Source: Lachnospiraceae bacterium
GTDB lineage: Bacteria > Bacillota > Clostridia > Lachnospirales > Lachnospiraceae
Assembly (NCBI GenBank): GCA_021771755.1
Contig: JAETOL010000003.1
Coordinates: 248,001 to 312,000 of the forward strand
Length of the DNA stretch: 64,000 bases
Direction of reading: 5' to 3'
A program made the position numbers and the translations under genes. Of the stretch, positions 61,560 to 64,000 are shown piece by piece. The stretch's first letter is position 1, and every line of letters starts with the position of its first letter. A model generated the notes under the pieces. The model was given only the letters and a program-made list of their open reading frames with translations, ran no database searches and was not told the DNA's origin.

Positions 61560-63488
61560 ATGAAATATGGAATCATAGGAACCGCAGGTCATGTAGACCA
61601 CGGAAAAACCTGCCTGATTCAGGCACTGACCGGAATGGATACCGATCGCCTGAAAGAAGAAAAAAAACGTGGGATCACGATAGAACTGGGTTTTGCCTGG
61701 ATGGATTTTCCGGGTGGAGAACGTGTAGGGATCGTGGATGTGCCCGGTCATGAAAAATTTGTAAAAAATATGCTGGCTGGTGTAGGCGGAATGGATCTTG
61801 TGATGCTGGTGGTTGCTGCCGATGAGGGAATCATGCCTCAGACGGTAGAGCATCTGGACATTCTGACTACGCTGGGAATCCGTCAGGGGATCATTGTGAT
61901 CACCAAAACAGACCTTGCAGATCCGGAACTGGTGGAACTGGTAGAAGAAGATATCCGGGAGCTGACAGAAGGAACTTTTCTGGAAAATGCTCCGGTGATC
62001 CCTGTATCCGTATACAGGAATCAGGGACTGGATCAATTAAAAGAAACTTTGTATCAGATGTATCAGAAACTGCCGGATCACAAAGAAACCCGGGCTTTCC
62101 GGCTTCCGGTAGACCGGGTATTTACGCTGAAAGGGTTTGGAACGGTTGTCACCGGTACGCTTCTTGGCGGAAAAATAAAAAAAGAACAGGAGGCGTTCCT
62201 CTATCCGGAAAACGTTCCGGTAAGGATCCGAAGTATTCAGGTACATGAGCAGGGAGTAGAGACTGCTCATGCAGGACAGCGCGTGGCGCTGAATCTTCCT
62301 GACCGTAAAAAAGAGGAGATTTCAAGGGGCGATGTGATCGCTTTTAAAAACAGTATGTATCCTTCTATGATGGCGGATGTGTCTCTGACTGTCCTGCGCC
62401 ATACAGAGCGTGTGGTAAAAAACGGAAGCAGAGTCCACATCTATCATGGGACAAAGGAGCTTTTGGGAAAGGTAATCCTTCTTGACCGGGAAGAACTGAA
62501 AGCAGGAGAAACCTGTTACGCCCAGCTGCGTCTGGAGGAGTATACGGTAATGGAAAAAGGCGATCGTTTTGTGATCCGCTTTTATTCTCCGGCGGAAACC
62601 ATTGGAGGGGGCTGTATTTTGGATGCCTGCCCCCGCAAACATAAAAGAAAGGATCAAAAAGTCCTGGAGGCCTGCCGGATCAAAGAAAAGGGAACCGGTG
62701 AGGAACTGCTGGAAACTTCGATTCTGGAGCACAGAGGCTGCTTTTATCCTCTGGAGGAACTGGCAGGAAGGAATTCCCTGGACAGATCCGGACTGAAGAA
62801 TACAGCGGCAAAGCTGGCAGAAAAAGGAATTCTGGTCTGTCTGGAAGAGGGGCTCTACATCCACAGAGACGAAATGGATTTTTACCGCAGAAAAACAGAG
62901 CGTATCCTGGATGATTTTCACAAAGCCTGTCCTTTAAAAGAAGGAATGGGAATCGAGGAGCTGCGCAGCAGAATGAAGCTGGAAAATTCCAGGATCACAG
63001 ACGAGATACTGGAGGTACTCAAAAAACAAAAGATCATCAAGGAAGAAAACGGCTGTGTCAGCAAAAAGCGTTTCAAGGTGGTGCTGAAGGAAGATGAGGA
63101 TGCCATGGTACAGGAGATTCTTGCTCACTATCTGGAATCCGGATTTGCCCCTCTTGCCACAGAGCTGTATCTGAAAGAACACAGAAGCCAGAAGAAATTC
63201 AAACCGGTATTCACCTCTCTTCTCAATAAAAAAAACCTGATCCGTCTGGACGAGCAGTATTGTATCCACAGAGATTACTACGAAAGAGGAAAAGAGGCTT
63301 TCCGGGAAATGGCACAGAAAAAAGAAATCATTGCCCTTGGAGAGTACAGAGATTATCTGGGTTGCTCCCGGAAAGTTGCGGTGGCTCTTCTGGAGCATTT
63401 CGATAAAAATGGTTTTACAAGAAAAACAGAGGAAGGAAGGATTCTGAAGGAATCCTCTTCTGCAGAGTGTAAGGAGGTGAAAGCATGA
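61560..63488 (+). CDS. selB: Selenocysteine-specific elongation factor SelB
   Basis: This 642-residue GTPase delivers Sec-tRNA to UGA codons marked by SECIS hairpins. It has [11 protein letters not shown] (P-loop), [13 protein letters not shown] (switch I), DVPGHEKF (switch II), [10 protein letters not shown] (guanine specificity), EF-Tu-like domains II/III, and C-terminal winged-helix repeats (about 420-640) that bind SECIS RNA. ATG 61560 follows AGAGGTT; a longer frame from 61503 lacks a site. It overlaps selD by 4 bases or fewer (ATGA), tying the two Sec genes. Its clients in the window are fdhF and selD itself. Confidence 0.93.
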   Translation: MKYGIIGTAGHVDHGKTCLIQALTGMDTDRLKEEKKRGITIELGFAWMDFPGGERVGIVDVPGHEKFVKNMLAGVGGMDLVMLVVAADEGIMPQTVEHLDILTTLGIRQGIIVITKTDLADPELVELVEEDIRELTEGTFLENAPVIPVSVYRNQGLDQLKETLYQMYQKLPDHKETRAFRLPVDRVFTLKGFGTVVTGTLLGGKIKKEQEAFLYPENVPVRIRSIQVHEQGVETAHAGQRVALNLPDRKKEEISRGDVIAFKNSMYPSMMADVSLTVLRHTERVVKNGSRVHIYHGTKELLGKVILLDREELKAGETCYAQLRLEEYTVMEKGDRFVIRFYSPAETIGGGCILDACPRKHKRKDQKVLEACRIKEKGTGEELLETSILEHRGCFYPLEELAGRNSLDRSGLKNTAAKLAEKGILVCLEEGLYIHRDEMDFYRRKTERILDDFHKACPLKEGMGIEELRSRMKLENSRITDEILEVLKKQKIIKEENGCVSKKRFKVVLKEDEDAMVQEILAHYLESGFAPLATELYLKEHRSQKKFKPVFTSLLNKKNLIRLDEQYCIHRDYYERGKEAFREMAQKKEIIALGEYRDYLGCSRKVAVALLEHFDKNGFTRKTEEGRILKESSSAECKEVKA

Positions 63489-64000
63489 GTGACTACAAGA
63501 TTCGTTTAACGCAGATGTCAAGTGCATCCGGCTGAGCGGCTAAAAAAGGTCCTGAGACCCTTGCCCAAGTTTTGGGTAAGCTGCCGAAATTCAGTGATCC
63601 CATGCTTTTAGTGGGAACAGAGACCTCAGATGATGCTGCGGTCTATAAAATTAATGACGATCTGGCAATGATCCAGACGGTTGACTTTTTTACCCCGGTT
63701 GTGGATGACCCGTATCTGTTTGGACAGATCGCTGCGGCAAATGCCCTCAGTGATGTATATGCCATGGGCGGAGAGCCGAAGGTGGCGCTGAATCTGGCTG
63801 CATTTCCGGACTGCCTGGATATAGAGATCCTTGGAGAGATCCTGAAGGGCGGAGCGGATAAAGTGATTGAAGCCGGAGCAGTGCTTGCGGGAGGGCATAC
63901 GATATCTGACAATGAACCGAAGTACGGTCTGTGCGTCAGCGGATTTGTAGATCCGAAGCTTATGTGGAAGAATTATGGAGCAGAAGCCGGAGATGTGCTG
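63485..64000 (+). CDS. selD: Selenide, water dikinase SelD, itself a selenoprotein (cut by window edge)
   Basis: From ATG 63485, overlapping the selB stop, the frame reads [16 protein letters not shown], then TGA (63533-63535), then [17 protein letters not shown] and onward to the window edge (about 172 codons). The TGA is codon 17, the site of the catalytic Cys17 of E. coli SelD, so it is read as selenocysteine. Later [47 protein letters not shown] and [16 protein letters not shown] are SelD signatures. SelD makes selenophosphate from selenide and ATP. A SECIS-like hairpin GGTC-CTGA-GACC (63548-63559) follows the UGA. Confidence 0.92.
63533..63580 (+). promoter_or_regulatory. In-frame UGA and candidate SECIS of selD
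   Basis: The UGA at 63533-63535 is followed by GGTC (63548-63551), loop CTGA, GACC (63556-63559); the loop starts 16 bases after the UGA. A second hairpin CTTGCCCAA/TTGGGTAAG lies right after. Distance fits bacterial SECIS; the exact fold is not certain. Confidence 0.6.

Overview
The window looks like chromosomal DNA from a Gram-positive, anaerobic Lachnospiraceae-type Firmicute, probably a Blautia-like gut acetogen. The signs are strong AGGAGG ribosome binding sites, several TTG/GTG starts, moderate G+C, a yeast/archaeal-type aspartate-semialdehyde dehydrogenase, a 2-hydroxyacyl-CoA-dehydratase-type activase, a selenocysteine formate dehydrogenase beside an [FeFe] hydrogenase, and PotABCD-type importers. 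This assignment is inference; no rRNA gene is present.

Layout. 0-8 kb: an ABC exporter cut by the left edge, a GNAT/YkgJ pair, a MarR-controlled heterodimeric ABC exporter, the first copy of a ~0.5 kb structured repeat, and a phospholipase D-type cardiolipin synthase. 8-13.6 kb: an RsmH-like methyltransferase, a truncated rhodanese lipoprotein, a small gene bracketed by ~200-bp direct repeats, a ferredoxin-nitroreductase, a Gfo/Idh/MocA oxidoreductase and a secreted CAP protein. 13.7-21.1 kb: a diguanylate cyclase, a 1409-residue activase, tgt and yajC. 21.2-28 kb: leuB-ilvD-ilvB-serC-serA. 28-31.6 kb: a sugar kinase, a branching-enzyme homologue with altered catalytic residues, and tRNA-Thr(CGT). 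31.7-46 kb: an M20 amidohydrolase followed by one PotABCD-like importer, enzyme I and an Fe-S protein; the second copy of the repeat; a homocysteine methyltransferase; a DUF3825 protein; and a second importer with fused PotC-PotD. 46-51.3 kb: an ABC permease/ATPase pair, queH, argH, asd and a holin-like toxin gene with no stop codon before its apparent terminator. 51.6-64 kb: mobA-moeA-mobB, then fdhF(Sec)-hycB-hycB-hydA resembling the hydrogen-dependent CO2 reductase of acetogens, an A+T-rich GNAT-GNAT-MFS insert, then selB and selD (also a selenoprotein).

How the parts work together. The last 12 kb is coherent: MobA, MoeA and MobB make the molybdenum/tungsten cofactor, SelB and SelD provide selenocysteine, and the FDH-hydrogenase module uses both to interconvert H2 + CO2 and formate. 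The least routine signals are (1) the two-copy ~0.5 kb element with inverted termini and a hairpin whose pairing survives sequence change, (2) the stop-less toxin whose frame runs through the asd terminator hairpin, (3) the branching-enzyme homologue with Gln at the acid/base position, (4) a PotD-like binding protein lacking the polyamine-binding acids, and (5) direct repeats flanking a small gene next to a broken rhodanese. No CRISPR array, rRNA gene, prophage or intact insertion sequence was seen.
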